Part shown: piece by piece, positions 45,064 through 56,000 of the stretch
How positions within the stretch are numbered: the stretch's first letter is position 1
Layout: each line of letters begins with the position of its first letter
Source: Pseudomonas sp. P7548
GTDB lineage: Bacteria; Pseudomonadota; Gammaproteobacteria; Pseudomonadales; Pseudomonadaceae
DNA length: 64,000 bases
Assembly: GCF_013386585.1 (NCBI RefSeq)
Contig: NZ_JACARO010000042.1
Location: forward strand, 41,752-105,751
Reading direction: 5' to 3'
Position numbers and translations under genes: made by a program
The notes under the pieces: model-generated
Database searches by the model: none
The model's input: only the letters and a program-made list of their open reading frames with translations
Told to the model about the DNA's origin: nothing

Positions 45064-46828
45064 GCTGCGTACTCCCGTCTCGGATGGTCCAGTCTTCGCT
45101 GTCGAACTGGTGCTGCCATTGCGTGGCATAAGTGCCGCTGCGCGCGAGCAACTGGGCGTGGGTGCCCGATGCCTGGATCACTCCGCGCTCGAGCAACACG
45201 ATCTGTTCGGCATCGCAAATGCTGGTCAGGCGATGGGCAATCACCAGCAAGGTCTTGTCCGGCCAGGTGGCGCGCAGGGCCTGGTAAAAGCGCCGCTCCG
45301 TGCGGCTGTCGGCAAAGGCCGTCGCCTCGTCCAGCACCAGGATCGGCGTCTGCGCCAGCAGCGCCCGGGCCAGGCCAATGCGCTGGCGCTCGCCCCCGGA
45401 CAAACGCACGCCACGCTCATCCATCGGCGTGTTCAGCCCCATTGGCAAGGTCCGTACAAAGTCCTCGGCCTGGGCCACGCGCAGGGCGCTGTCGATCTGT
45501 TCGAGGGTCGCGTCGGGCCGGCCGATGCGCAGGTTATCCAGCAACGTGCCCTGGAAGATGAATGCGTCCTGGGACACCACGCCCACCGTGGCCGCACGGG
45601 CCGCTTCACTGAGTGCCGACAGCGGCTCACCGTTCACCCGCACCTGCCCGCTTTCAGCGTCCAGCAACCCACCCAATAACCAGGCCAGGGTACTTTTGCC
45701 ACTGCCGGAGGGCCCTACCAACGCAGTCATCTGCCCGCCAGGCAAGTGCAGGTCGATGTGTTGCAACACAGGCTGCCGGTCATAGCTGAACGACACCCCT
45801 TCAAACATCACTTCCAGCGGCGGGTTCAAGGCTTGATCACGCGCGCCCGCCGGCTGCGGCCACACCAGCAACGGCGCGAATCGACGCACGCCGCCCATGA
45901 TTTCCTGTACCTGGGAATTGAGCCGCGCCACCCGTAATAACGGCCGCAGCATGCCGGTGCCCAGGATCAACACCAGCACCAGCTCGGCCTGGGTCAACTG
46001 CCCCGCGCCGTACAACCACAACCCCACGGGGAACAGCACCGCGACGTTGGCCCCCAGCAACACCACGAACACCGACCAACCGGGCACCGTCATGCCGATC
46101 ATGCGGCCGATCAATTGCCGGTAATGGACCAAGGCCTCGCGCATGCGCTTGAACGAACGGGCGTCCTGGCGGAAGGCTTTCATCAACGGTGCACTGCGCA
46201 AAAACTCCAGGGTGGCGCCATCCAGGTCATCCACCGCCCCGGCGTATTGCGCCAGCCGCTCACCCAGTCCGCGCATCATCCAGGCCTGGGCCAGCAGCGC
46301 CAACGGCACCGGCAACAAGGCACACAACGCCAGGCGCCAATCGAGCAAGCACAGGGCGATGAATACCCAGATCGGGCTCAACAGAGCCGCCACGCACTCG
46401 ACGCTGTGGTGGGCGATGAATTGCTCCATGCGCTCCACATCCTGGATCACCCGCTGCTTGAGTTCGCCGCTGCTCAAGCGGCTCAACCACGGCAGCGGCG
46501 CCCACGACAAATGCCGCACCAACGCACGCCGGGTGTTGAGCAACACGCGATACGCCGCCACATGGCTCAGGTAATACGCCAGGGTGTACAGCAGGTATTT
46601 GCCTAGCAGGGCCGCCGCCATCCAGCCGGCCAGGGTGAACAGGTCAGCCCCCACGCCAGGCCCGCCCTGCACCACGCGGTTCACAGCCTGAGCCAGCAAG
46701 AAAAACGGCAGCAACTCCACTGCCGCCGCCAGCACCGCCATGGCCACCGCCAGGCCCAATCGTCGCCCCTGGCCCCGTAGCAGCCAACGCCAGCTCGGCG
46801 TTGGCGCGTCGGCCTGTTCAGTTTTCAT
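45047..46828 (-). CDS. ABC half-transporter, partner of the preceding gene
   Basis: 593 aa. Exporter-type membrane domain with fused ATPase (Walker A GPSGSGKST, signature LSGGERQRIGLARALL, Walker B ILVLDEATAFADS). The Walker B is followed by F-A-D-S rather than the S-V-D-P of the partner, suggesting one degenerate site in the heterodimer, as is common in such pairs. ATG 46828 has GGGG seven bases upstream; ATG 46834 is possible. Divergent from the NRPS operon. Confidence 0.9.
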   Translation of the reverse strand: MKTEQADAPTPSWRWLLRGQGRRLGLAVAMAVLAAAVELLPFFLLAQAVNRVVQGGPGVGADLFTLAGWMAAALLGKYLLYTLAYYLSHVAAYRVLLNTRRALVRHLSWAPLPWLSRLSSGELKQRVIQDVERMEQFIAHHSVECVAALLSPIWVFIALCLLDWRLALCALLPVPLALLAQAWMMRGLGERLAQYAGAVDDLDGATLEFLRSAPLMKAFRQDARSFKRMREALVHYRQLIGRMIGMTVPGWSVFVVLLGANVAVLFPVGLWLYGAGQLTQAELVLVLILGTGMLRPLLRVARLNSQVQEIMGGVRRFAPLLVWPQPAGARDQALNPPLEVMFEGVSFSYDRQPVLQHIDLHLPGGQMTALVGPSGSGKSTLAWLLGGLLDAESGQVRVNGEPLSALSEAARAATVGVVSQDAFIFQGTLLDNLRIGRPDATLEQIDSALRVAQAEDFVRTLPMGLNTPMDERGVRLSGGERQRIGLARALLAQTPILVLDEATAFADSRTERRFYQALRATWPDKTLLVIAHRLTSICDAEQIVLLERGVIQASGTHAQLLARSGTYATQWQHQFDSEDWTIRDGSTQHARVD

Positions 46829-47025
46829 CGCCATCCCCAGCCTGATTCGAGTGTCCCGGGATGATTGATCAAGTGGCCGGCCGACGGCTCCCCTGATCGG
46901 TTCGCACAGGCCCCGGATGGGAATTATTGCTGGCCCGGCGCTGCGCACTTTTGGGCATAAGGTTGTAACCAAAAAATTCGGATCAGGGCCATGACGTTCG
47001 GTTTCGGGCAGTCCATTCGTTGAAT

Positions 47026-47044
47026 AAGGAGAATGATTCTCAAC
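47026..47044 (+). promoter_or_regulatory. Fur box at the NRPS operon promoter
   Basis: GAGAATGATTCTC (47029-47041) is a perfect palindrome within a Fur-box-like 19-mer, 42 bp before the first gene's start at 47084. The 255-bp divergent region 46829-47083 should also hold the PchR-like activator site and the promoter of the ABC pair. Confidence 0.75.
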
Positions 47045-47083
47045 AAACCAGCTTTCCAGCGACCCTCACAAGGAGCCCGAACC

Positions 47084-50047
47084 ATGCACCCTCTTCATTG
47101 GCGCGACACTCAAGCCCTGCACCTGACCGGAGGCGGCCTGTGGCAACCCCAAAGCCTGAATGAGCACCTGCAAGGCTGGGCACGCGCCTTCGGACCACGC
47201 ATCGCCCTGATCGAAGGCGAGCAGCAACTGAGCTACCGCGACTTCGAACATCAAGTGTGTTGCCTCGCCGGTGGGCTGGCCGACCTCGGCATCCACAGCG
47301 GCGACCGCGTACTGGTGCAACTGCCCAACGGCATCGACTTCGCCCGCACCCTGTTCGCCCTGCTGCGGGTGGGCGCATGGCCGATCCTGGCAATGCCGGC
47401 GCACCGCGAACGGGAAATCCAGGCCCTGTGCGAGCTGGCCGAACCCAGTGCCTACATCGTCGCCGAGCGCTTCCTGGGCTTTGATTACCGGCCCATGGCC
47501 GAACGCCAATTGGCGCTGTGCCCGTCCCTGAAACAGCTGATCATCGCCGGTGCCGTGGCCACCCAAGGCGTGCCCCTAGCCAGCGTCAACGGCGCACTGC
47601 GCGAACCGGCGAAGGTAGCCCCCCACAGCACCGCGTTGCTGTTGCTGTCCGGCGGTACCACCGGCACCCCCAAACTGATCCCACGCAGCCATGCCGATTA
47701 CGCCTACAACGCCATGGCGTCTGCGCAACTCTGCGGGTTCGACCAAGACTCGGTGTACCTCGCCGCCCTGCCCATCGCGCATAATTTTCCACTGGCTTGC
47801 CCGGGGCTGATCGGTGCCTTGTCCACCGGCGGTCGCGTGGTGTTTTCGCGCACGGCGGGCGCCGATGAAGCCTTCGACCTGATCGCCCGCCACCGCGTGA
47901 CCCACACCGCCCTGGTGCCGCCCCTGGTGAAGCTGTGGTTGCAGGCGCGCGAGTGGGACCACAGTGACCTGTCCAGCCTGCGCCTGTTGCAGGTGGGCGG
48001 CGCGCGGCTGTCCAGCGACGTCGCCGCACGCGTCACCCCCGCCTTGGGTTGCGCCTTGCAACAGGTGTTCGGCATGGCCGAGGGTTTGCTCTGCTACACC
48101 CGCCTGGATGACCCACAATCGGTGGTGCTCAACACCCAGGGCCGGCCCCTGTGCGACGCCGACGACGTGCGCCTGGTGGACGCGAATGGCACACCCGTTG
48201 CCCCCGGCGAAGTCGGCGAGCTGATCGTGCGCGGCCCCTACACCATCGCCGGCTATTACCGTGCCGACACCCACAACCGCCAGGTGTTCGACGCCGAAGG
48301 CTTCTTCCATTCCGGCGACCTGGCGCGCTGGACCGCCGACGGCAACCTGGTGGTCGAAGGGCGGATCAAGGAACAGATCAACCGCGCCGGGGAAAAAATC
48401 GCCGCCGCAGAAATCGAACAACTGCTGCGCGAGCACCCGCTGGTGCAAGACGCCGCCGTCGTCGCCCTCACCGACGAACGCCTGGGCGAACGGGTGTGCG
48501 CCTGCGTGATCCTGCACACACCGCAACCCTTTGCCTTGAGCACCCTGCACCAGCATTTCCAGGGCCTCGGCCTGCCGCGCCACAAGTGGCCGGACCAGCT
48601 GGAAATCCTGCACAGCTGGCCCCTGACCAGCGTCGGCAAACTCGACAAACGCCAATTGCAGCAACGCTTCCAATGCAAGGCCGAACCGCGCCAGCGTTAC
48701 CTGGAATGCCGCGTACCGATCAGTGCCGAACCCCAGGAACTGGCGGCGGCTCTGGCCGGTGTCTACCTGCCCGAGGACCTGACCCTTTACGAGCACCAAG
48801 GCGAATGGTCCCTCGGCGTGGGCAGCATCGCCCAGGTGCGCCTCAGTGGCAGCAACGTGCAACTGAGCGTGGCCGGCCAGCGCTGGAGCTGGCCCGCCGA
48901 CGACATCCCGCTGGCCCTGGAAAAAGCCGCCCAGGCCCTGCCTTTCGAACAGTGGCGCGCCTACGGCACCGCCACCTTTGAACTGGCGCGACGCTTTTAC
49001 CAACTGGCAGACCTGCCCAGTACCCGCCCGCTGCTGCAGCTGGACATCCCCACCCTGGAGATCCGCCTGCGCGAGGGCTGCGCGCTGATTCGCGCCCTGC
49101 AACCGGCCGCCCTCGCCGCTGCGCAAAGCCGCGTGCAGGCCCTGGACGCCGAGTGCGCCCTGGAGCAACCGTTGCCCCGCACCGCCAAGGTAGACGTCGC
49201 CGGGCATGACGCCGCGCGGTATTGCAGCCAGGTCGAAAGCGCCGTGGCGCAGATCGTCCGTGGCGATTACCAGAAGATCATCCTTTCGCGCAAAGTGCCT
49301 CTCGACGGCCACGTCGACCTGGTGGCCAGCTACCGCGCCGGGCGCCGCGCCAACACACCGGCGCGCTCGTTCATCCATCATCAGGGCGGGTTCTCCTGTG
49401 TGGGCTTCAGCCCGGAAACCGTGGTGGAAGTCAGTGCCGGCGGCGCCGTGAGCACCCAGCCTCTGGCCGGCACGCGCGCGCTGGGCCGTGACGTGGAAGA
49501 GGAAGCGCGCCTGCGCCAATCGCTGTACCAGGACCCCAAGGAAATCGCCGAACATGCCGTGTCGGTCAAGCTGGCGTTTGAAGAGCTGCAACCGATCTGC
49601 GAGCCACAGGGCCTGGGGGTCAGCGAGTTCATGGGCATCTCGCGGCGAGGCAGCGTGCAGCACCTGAGTTCGCGCCTCAAAGGTCGGCTCAAGCCCGACT
49701 GCAATGCCTGGCACGCTTTCGCCGCGCTGTTCCCCGCCGTGACCGCATCGGGCATTCCCAAGCGTGAAGCCATTGCCGCGATTGCCGAGCACGAGGGCCG
49801 CAGCCGCGACCTCTACAGCGGTTGCGTGCTGATCGCCGACAGCGACGGCAGCCTCGACGCCGCCCTGGTGTTGCGCAGTGTGTTCGAAGATCAGGGCCAA
49901 GCGTGGGTGCAGGCCGGCGCGGGGATTGTCTCGTTGTCGCTGCCCGAACGGGAACTGGAAGAGACCCGCGAAAAACTCGCCAGCATCGCCCCCCATGTGC
50001 GCGTGCTGGCCGTTGAAACCCAGCGCGCCGCCGAGGTGCAGCCATGA
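47084..50047 (+). CDS. fused salicyl-AMP ligase-salicylate synthase
   Basis: 987 aa, two enzymes in one chain. Residues 1 to about 535 are an aryl-acid adenylating domain like YbtE/PchD/EntE (LSGGTTGTPKLIPRSH at 188, FGMAEGLLCYTRLDD, GRIKEQINRAGEKIAAAEIEQLL, TSVGKLDKRQLQ). Residues about 540-987 match the chorismate-binding salicylate synthases Irp9/YbtS: IVRGDYQKIILSRKVP, RANTPARSFI, PLAGTRALG, RRGSVQHL, TASGIPKREA, RDLYSGCVLIADSDG, QAGAGIVSLSLPERELEETREKL. Irp9-type enzymes convert chorismate directly to salicylate, so no PchB lyase is required. Start at 47084 (AAGGAG nine bases upstream), since codons upstream run through the Fur box. Its stop overlaps the NRPS start (ATGA). Confidence 0.9.
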   Translation: MHPLHWRDTQALHLTGGGLWQPQSLNEHLQGWARAFGPRIALIEGEQQLSYRDFEHQVCCLAGGLADLGIHSGDRVLVQLPNGIDFARTLFALLRVGAWPILAMPAHREREIQALCELAEPSAYIVAERFLGFDYRPMAERQLALCPSLKQLIIAGAVATQGVPLASVNGALREPAKVAPHSTALLLLSGGTTGTPKLIPRSHADYAYNAMASAQLCGFDQDSVYLAALPIAHNFPLACPGLIGALSTGGRVVFSRTAGADEAFDLIARHRVTHTALVPPLVKLWLQAREWDHSDLSSLRLLQVGGARLSSDVAARVTPALGCALQQVFGMAEGLLCYTRLDDPQSVVLNTQGRPLCDADDVRLVDANGTPVAPGEVGELIVRGPYTIAGYYRADTHNRQVFDAEGFFHSGDLARWTADGNLVVEGRIKEQINRAGEKIAAAEIEQLLREHPLVQDAAVVALTDERLGERVCACVILHTPQPFALSTLHQHFQGLGLPRHKWPDQLEILHSWPLTSVGKLDKRQLQQRFQCKAEPRQRYLECRVPISAEPQELAAALAGVYLPEDLTLYEHQGEWSLGVGSIAQVRLSGSNVQLSVAGQRWSWPADDIPLALEKAAQALPFEQWRAYGTATFELARRFYQLADLPSTRPLLQLDIPTLEIRLREGCALIRALQPAALAAAQSRVQALDAECALEQPLPRTAKVDVAGHDAARYCSQVESAVAQIVRGDYQKIILSRKVPLDGHVDLVASYRAGRRANTPARSFIHHQGGFSCVGFSPETVVEVSAGGAVSTQPLAGTRALGRDVEEEARLRQSLYQDPKEIAEHAVSVKLAFEELQPICEPQGLGVSEFMGISRRGSVQHLSSRLKGRLKPDCNAWHAFAALFPAVTASGIPKREAIAAIAEHEGRSRDLYSGCVLIADSDGSLDAALVLRSVFEDQGQAWVQAGAGIVSLSLPERELEETREKLASIAPHVRVLAVETQRAAEVQP

Positions 50048-53000
50048 GCGCGCTGACGGTCGAACACCTGCGCGAACAGATCGGCGCGCTGCTGCACGGT
50101 GGCCCGGCGCTGGACGATCAAGCCAACCTGATCGAGCTGGGCCTGGACTCCCTGCACCTGATGCGCCTGGTCAACCAATGGCGCCAGGCCGGCGCCCCGG
50201 TGACCTTCGCCGACCTGATCGAACAACCGACCCTCGCCCACTGGCTGCCACGGCTCACGGCCACCCCGCGTAAAGCGGCCAACGCGGCTGTCGTCATCGA
50301 CCCAGCGGCGCCCTTCGCCCTCACCGACGTGCAACACGCCTACTGGATTGGCCGAGGCGCCGAACAGGTGCTGGGCGGCGTCGGTTGTCACGCTTACCTG
50401 GAGCTGGACGGCAACGCCCTCGACCCACAGCAACTGGCCCTTGCCTGGCAAGGGTTGCAGCAATGGCACGGCATGTTGCGCGCGCGGTTTGATGACGAAG
50501 GCCGCCAGCAGATCCTCGACGACGGCATGTCCGCGCTGCGGGTTCATGACCTGCGCGGCCTGGCACCGGCGGCTCGTGAACAGGCCTTGCAGGCGACGCG
50601 TGACAGCCTGTCTCATCGGCAACTGGCGGTCGAACACGGCGAAGTCGCCGGGCTGCAATTGAGCCTGCTGCCCGAGGGCCGTACGCGCCTGCACTTCGAC
50701 CTCGACCTGCTGGTGGCGGACGTGCACAGCCTGCACCTGATCCTGCGCGACCTGGCCGCGCTGTACCGTGGCGAACGCCTGCCCGAGGCCGGGCGCGATT
50801 GGCATTTCGCGCACTACCTGGCCCAACGCCCGGCTCCTAAAGCCAGCGCCGCGCAGTACTGGCAGGCGCGACTGGACCACCTGCCCGCCGGCCCCGCCCT
50901 GCCTTTGGCCTGCGAACCCCAGGCCATCGAGCAGGTGCGCTTTACCCGTCGCCAGCAACGCCTCACGCCAGCGGTGTGGCAACGCCTGCGGGAAGCCGCC
51001 GCCAAGCGCCAACTCACCCCGGCCATGCTGCTCGCCGGGGCCTTCGCCCAGGTGTTGGGGCGCTGGAGCGAGGTGCCGCACTTCCTGCTCAACCTGCCGC
51101 TGTTCGATCGCCAGGGCGACGCGCCGGGGCTGGATCAAGTCGTCGCGGACTTCACCAACCTGCTGTTGCTCGAAGTCGACCTGCGCCAGCCCGGCAGCCT
51201 CGCCCAGCAGTTGACGCAGGTGCAGGCGCAGTTCCACCGCGACATGGCCCACGCCGACTATTCCGGCGTGCAGGTGCAACGCGACCTCGCCCAGCGTGGC
51301 GCGGGCCAGCGCAGTTTTTCGCCGGTGGTGTTCGCCTGCAACCTCGGCACGCCGCTGTTGGGCCAAGGGGACGCGCAAACCCTCGGCGCCCTCACCCAGA
51401 TGATTTCCCAGACGCCGCAGGTGTGGCTCGACCACCAGGTCTACGAAGAGGACGGCGCCCTGCTACTGGCGTGGGATGCCCAGGACGCGTTGTTTCCCGA
51501 TGGCCTGCTGGACGCCATGTTCGGCGCCTACCTGGACCTGCTCCATAATCTGCAACACGACACTGCTTGGGATGCGCCCGCCCTGCCTCATCTGCCGGTG
51601 CACCAGCACCAGGTGCGCCAACAGGTCAACGCCACCGCCACCGCGATTGCTCCACGCACGCTGCATCAAGCGCCGTTTGCCATCAGCGGTGAGCGCCTGG
51701 CCCTGATCGATGGCGAGCAGCGCATCAGCTACGCACAGCTGCAACAGGGCGCCCTGCGAATTGCCGCGGCGCTGCTGGAACAGGGTGTACAACCGGGTGA
51801 GGCAGTTGGCGTATGCCTGCCCCGTGGCCATCGCGCGGTGCTGGCGTTGTATGGCGTACTCGCGGCGGGCGCATGTTACGTGCCCATCAGCCCGAGCCAG
51901 CCCCGGGCCCGTCGTGAACGCATCTGCCAACGTGCCGCCATCGACACGCTGATCGACCCTGCCTGGCTGGATCACGCCCTGGCCTTCGCGCCGCTGCCGG
52001 CACCTGTGGCGGTGAGCCCCGACAGCCCGGCCTACGTCATCTTCACCTCCGGCTCCACCGGCGAACCCAAGGGCGTGCAGATCAGCCATCGCGCTGCCTG
52101 CAATACCCTGGATGACCTGAACCAACGCTTCTGCATCAATGAGAACGACCGCTTGCTCGCCGTGTCAGCGCTGGATTTCGACCTCTCGGTGTACGACCTG
52201 TTTGGCGTGCTGACCGTGGGCGGCAGCGTGGTGCTGCTGGACGAAGCGCAACGCCGCGACGCCTCGGTGTGGAACCGCCTGATCCAGCAACACCAGGTCA
52301 CCCTGTGGAACTCGGTGCCGTTGCTGCTGGACATGCTGCTGACCGTGGCCGACACGCTGCCGCTGCGCATGGCGTGGCTGTCCGGCGACTGGATCGGCCT
52401 CGACCTGCCTGCACGCCTGCACACAGCGAGCAACGGCGGTTGCCGTTTGATCGCCATGGGCGGCGCCACCGAAGCGGCGATCTGGTCCAACTACCAGCCG
52501 GTCGACCTGCCCTTGCCGGCGCACTGGCGCTCGATCCCTTACGGCACACCGTTGGGCAACCAGCAATATCGCGTGGTCGACAGCCTGGGCCGCGACTGCC
52601 CAGATTGGCTGGCAGGCGAGCTTTGGATCGGCGGCGCGGGTATTGCCGACGGTTACCGAGGTGCGCCGCACCTGAGCGCCGAGCGCTTCGTTGAACACCA
52701 GGGCGCACGCTGGTATCGCACCGGTGATCTAGGGCGCTATTGGCCCGATGGCCGCCTGGAGTTCCTCGGCCGCCGCGACCACCAGGTGAAAGTGCGCGGT
52801 CACCGTATTGAGCTGGGTGAAATCGAAAATGCCCTGCTCGTGCAACCGCGCATCCGCCAAGCCGTGGCCCTGGCGGTGGGTACGCCGTTGCACCTGCTGG
52901 CGGCGGTGGTCCCGACCGAAGGGGCGCTGTGCACCGAGGAACTGCGCCAGGCCCTCAGCACGCAATTGCCCGACTACATGTTGCCCAGCCAATGGCTGCT

Positions 53001-56000
53001 ACTGGACGCGCTGCCCCTGAGTGCCAACGGCAAACTCGACCGCCATGCACTGGTGACACGTGCCGAGCAGGTTCACCCGCAACACGCCACCGCCAACGAA
53101 GCGCCATGCGGTGAGCGCGAGCAACAGGTTGCCGCGATCTGGGCCGAGTTGCTGCCCGGTGCCCAGGTGTATCGCCAGAGTGATTTCTTCCGTTTGGGCG
53201 GCGACAGCCTGCTCGCCACCCAATGCAGCGCACGCCTGCGCCGTGCCGGCCTGGCCAATGCGCAGAGCCTGCGACAGCTGTTTGCCACGCCGCGCCTGGC
53301 GGAGTTCGTGGCACAGTTGCAAACCCCCGGTGTACAGGCCGAGCAACGCCTGGTGGCCGACCCCGGCCAACGCCATCAATCCTTCCCACTCACCGAAGTG
53401 CAGCAAGCTTATTGGCGCGGGCAAAGCCAGGGCCTGCCGCTGTCGTGCGGCACCACCTACCTGATCGAACTGGACGGCGAAGCGCTGGATATTCCACGCT
53501 TTGAACAGGCCTGGGACCGCCTCATTCAGCGCCATGAAATGCTGCGTGCGCAGTTGGTGGGCGATGATCAGCAAGTGATCCTGGCCGAGGTACCGCCGAT
53601 GCAGGTGCATCGGCACCAGGCGCCTGACGCACACGCCGCCCGCCAGCGCCTGGCCGACTGTTGGGCCTCGCGCCCGCGCCAACGCCATCAGTGGCCGATG
53701 TTCGAGGTCCACGCGGTGAACTACGGCGAGCACGGCTGGCGTGTCGGGCTGTTCTTCGACTACCTGACCCTCGACGGCCTGAGCATCAAGCGCCTGCTGG
53801 CGGAACTGGCGCTGCTCTACACCCAGCCGCACACGCAATTGCCTGCGCTGGACCTGTCGTTTCGCGATTACGTGCTGCAGGTCCAACCCGACCCGGCGGG
53901 CCTTGCACTCGCCCAGGCCTATTGGCAGGCACGCCTGGACGACCTGCCCGGCCCACCCGCGCTGCCGTTGCACACCGCGCCGCAGCAGTTGGGCGAGGTG
54001 CACTTCAGCCGCCGTGAATTCCGCCTGGCCGCGCCGCAGTGGCAAGCCTTGCGCCAACGCGCACGGGAGTCTGGCATCACCGCCTCGGTGCTGTTGCTGA
54101 GCGTGTATGCCCAGACCCTGGCGCGCTGGAGCGATGGCCAGCCGCACACCCTCAACCTGACGCTGTTCGACCGCCAGGACCTGCACCCGCAGATTGGCCA
54201 GGTGCTGGGGGATTTCACCTCCTTGGCGCCGGTGAGTGTCTACCCGCGCGCCCACGCCAGCTTCCTCAGCGAAGCCCAGGCGGTGCAGGCCCAGGTCGCC
54301 GATGTGCTGCAACACGCAGCGTGCTCATCCATCTGGGTGCAGCGCGAACGCGCCCGTCGTGTCGGGCCACAGGCCGCCGCGTTGCCGGTGGTGTTCACCA
54401 GCACGCTGGGGCTGGCCGATGACCTGCTGCAAGACCTGCCCGAAGGCTTCCCGGACATCGTCGCTGGCGGCCTGTCGGAAACCCCGCAGGTGTGGCTCGA
54501 CCACCAGCTTTATGAACATCGCGGCGCGCTGGTGCTGTGTTGGGACGCGGTAGATGCGCTGTTTCCCGAAGGTCTGCTGGACGCCGCCTTTGCCAGCTAC
54601 ACCCAGGCTTTGCTCGGGCTGATCGACGCCGACTGGCAGGCGCCACTGGCCTTGCCACTGCCAGGCAACCAAGCGCAAATACGCGCCCAGGCCAACGCCA
54701 CTGCCGTCGAGATTGCCCCCCGGACCCTGCTCGACGCGCCCTTCGCCATCGCCTCCCGACGCTTGGCGTTGGTCGACGGCGAGCGCCGCGTCAGCTACGG
54801 GCAATTGCGTGAAGGCGCCTTGCGAGTGGCCGCCTGGCTGCAGGCCCAGGGCGTGCAACCCGCAGACGCCATTGGCGTACACCTGCCCCGGGGTGCTGAC
54901 ACGGTGATCGCCCTGTTCGGCGTATTGGCCGCCGGCGCCTGCTACGTGCCGATGGGCATACGCCAACCGCTGGAGCGCCGCCAACGCATCGAACAGCGCG
55001 CAGCGATTCGCCTGACCCTGGATGCCGAACGACTGGCCCTGGCCCTGCACAGCGAAGCATTGCCCACGCCCGTCGCCGTCAGTGTCGACAGCCCGGCCTA
55101 CGTGATCTTCACCTCCGGCTCCACCGGTGAACCCAAGGGTGTGCAGATCAGCCATCGCGCCGCCTGCAATACCCTGGACGACCTCAATCAGCGCTTCGTC
55201 ATCGGTGCCGAAGACCGCTTGCTGGCCGTGTCCGCGCTGGATTTTGACCTGTCGGTGTACGACCTCTTCGGCGTGCTGGCGGTGGGCGGCAGCGTGGTGC
55301 TGCTGGATGAAGAGCAGCGCCGCGATGCCTCGGCCTGGCAGCGCCTGATCCAGCAACACCAGGTCACCCTGTGGAACTCGGTGCCGATGCTACTGGACAT
55401 GTTGCTGACCGTCGCCGACACCTTGCCGCTACGCCAGGCCTGGTTGTCCGGTGACTGGATCGGCCTTGACCTGCCGGCGCGCCTGCACGCGGCCAGCCAT
55501 GGTCGCTGCCAGTTGATCGCCATGGGCGGTGCCACCGAAGCGGCGATCTGGTCCAACTACCAGCCCGTTTGCCTGCCGCTGCCCCGCCACTGGCAATCGA
55601 TCCCGTACGGCCGCCCGCTGGGCAACCAGTGCTATCGCGTGGTGGACAGCCAAGGGCGCGATTGCCCGGACTGGCTCACCGGCGAGCTATGGATTGGCGG
55701 GCGCGGCGTGGCCATGGGGTATCGCGGTGCACCCGAGCTGACGGCCGAGCGCTTTGTCGAGCATGACGGCCAGCGCTGGTACCGCACCGGCGACATGGGC
55801 CGCTACTGGCCGGACGGCAGCCTGGAGTTTCTCGGCCGCCGTGACCAGCAGGTGAAAGTGCGCGGCCATCGCATTGAACTGGGGGAAATCGACAACGCTC
55901 TGCTCGCCTGCCCGCAGGTGCGCCAGGCGCTCACGGTAACCCTGGGCAACCCGCCAAGCCTGGCCGCCGCCGTGGTGGTCGACGGCGAAGTGTCGCTGGA

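Noticed and set aside
47033..47083. Extended start for the ligase-synthase gene at 47033
   Set aside because: The extension begins within the Fur-box palindrome, while ATG 47084 has AAGGAG at correct spacing.
47576..49996. 806-aa reverse-strand frame over the ligase-synthase gene
   Set aside because: Same GC-driven shadow effect; no recognisable domain, and the forward gene has complete enzyme motifs.
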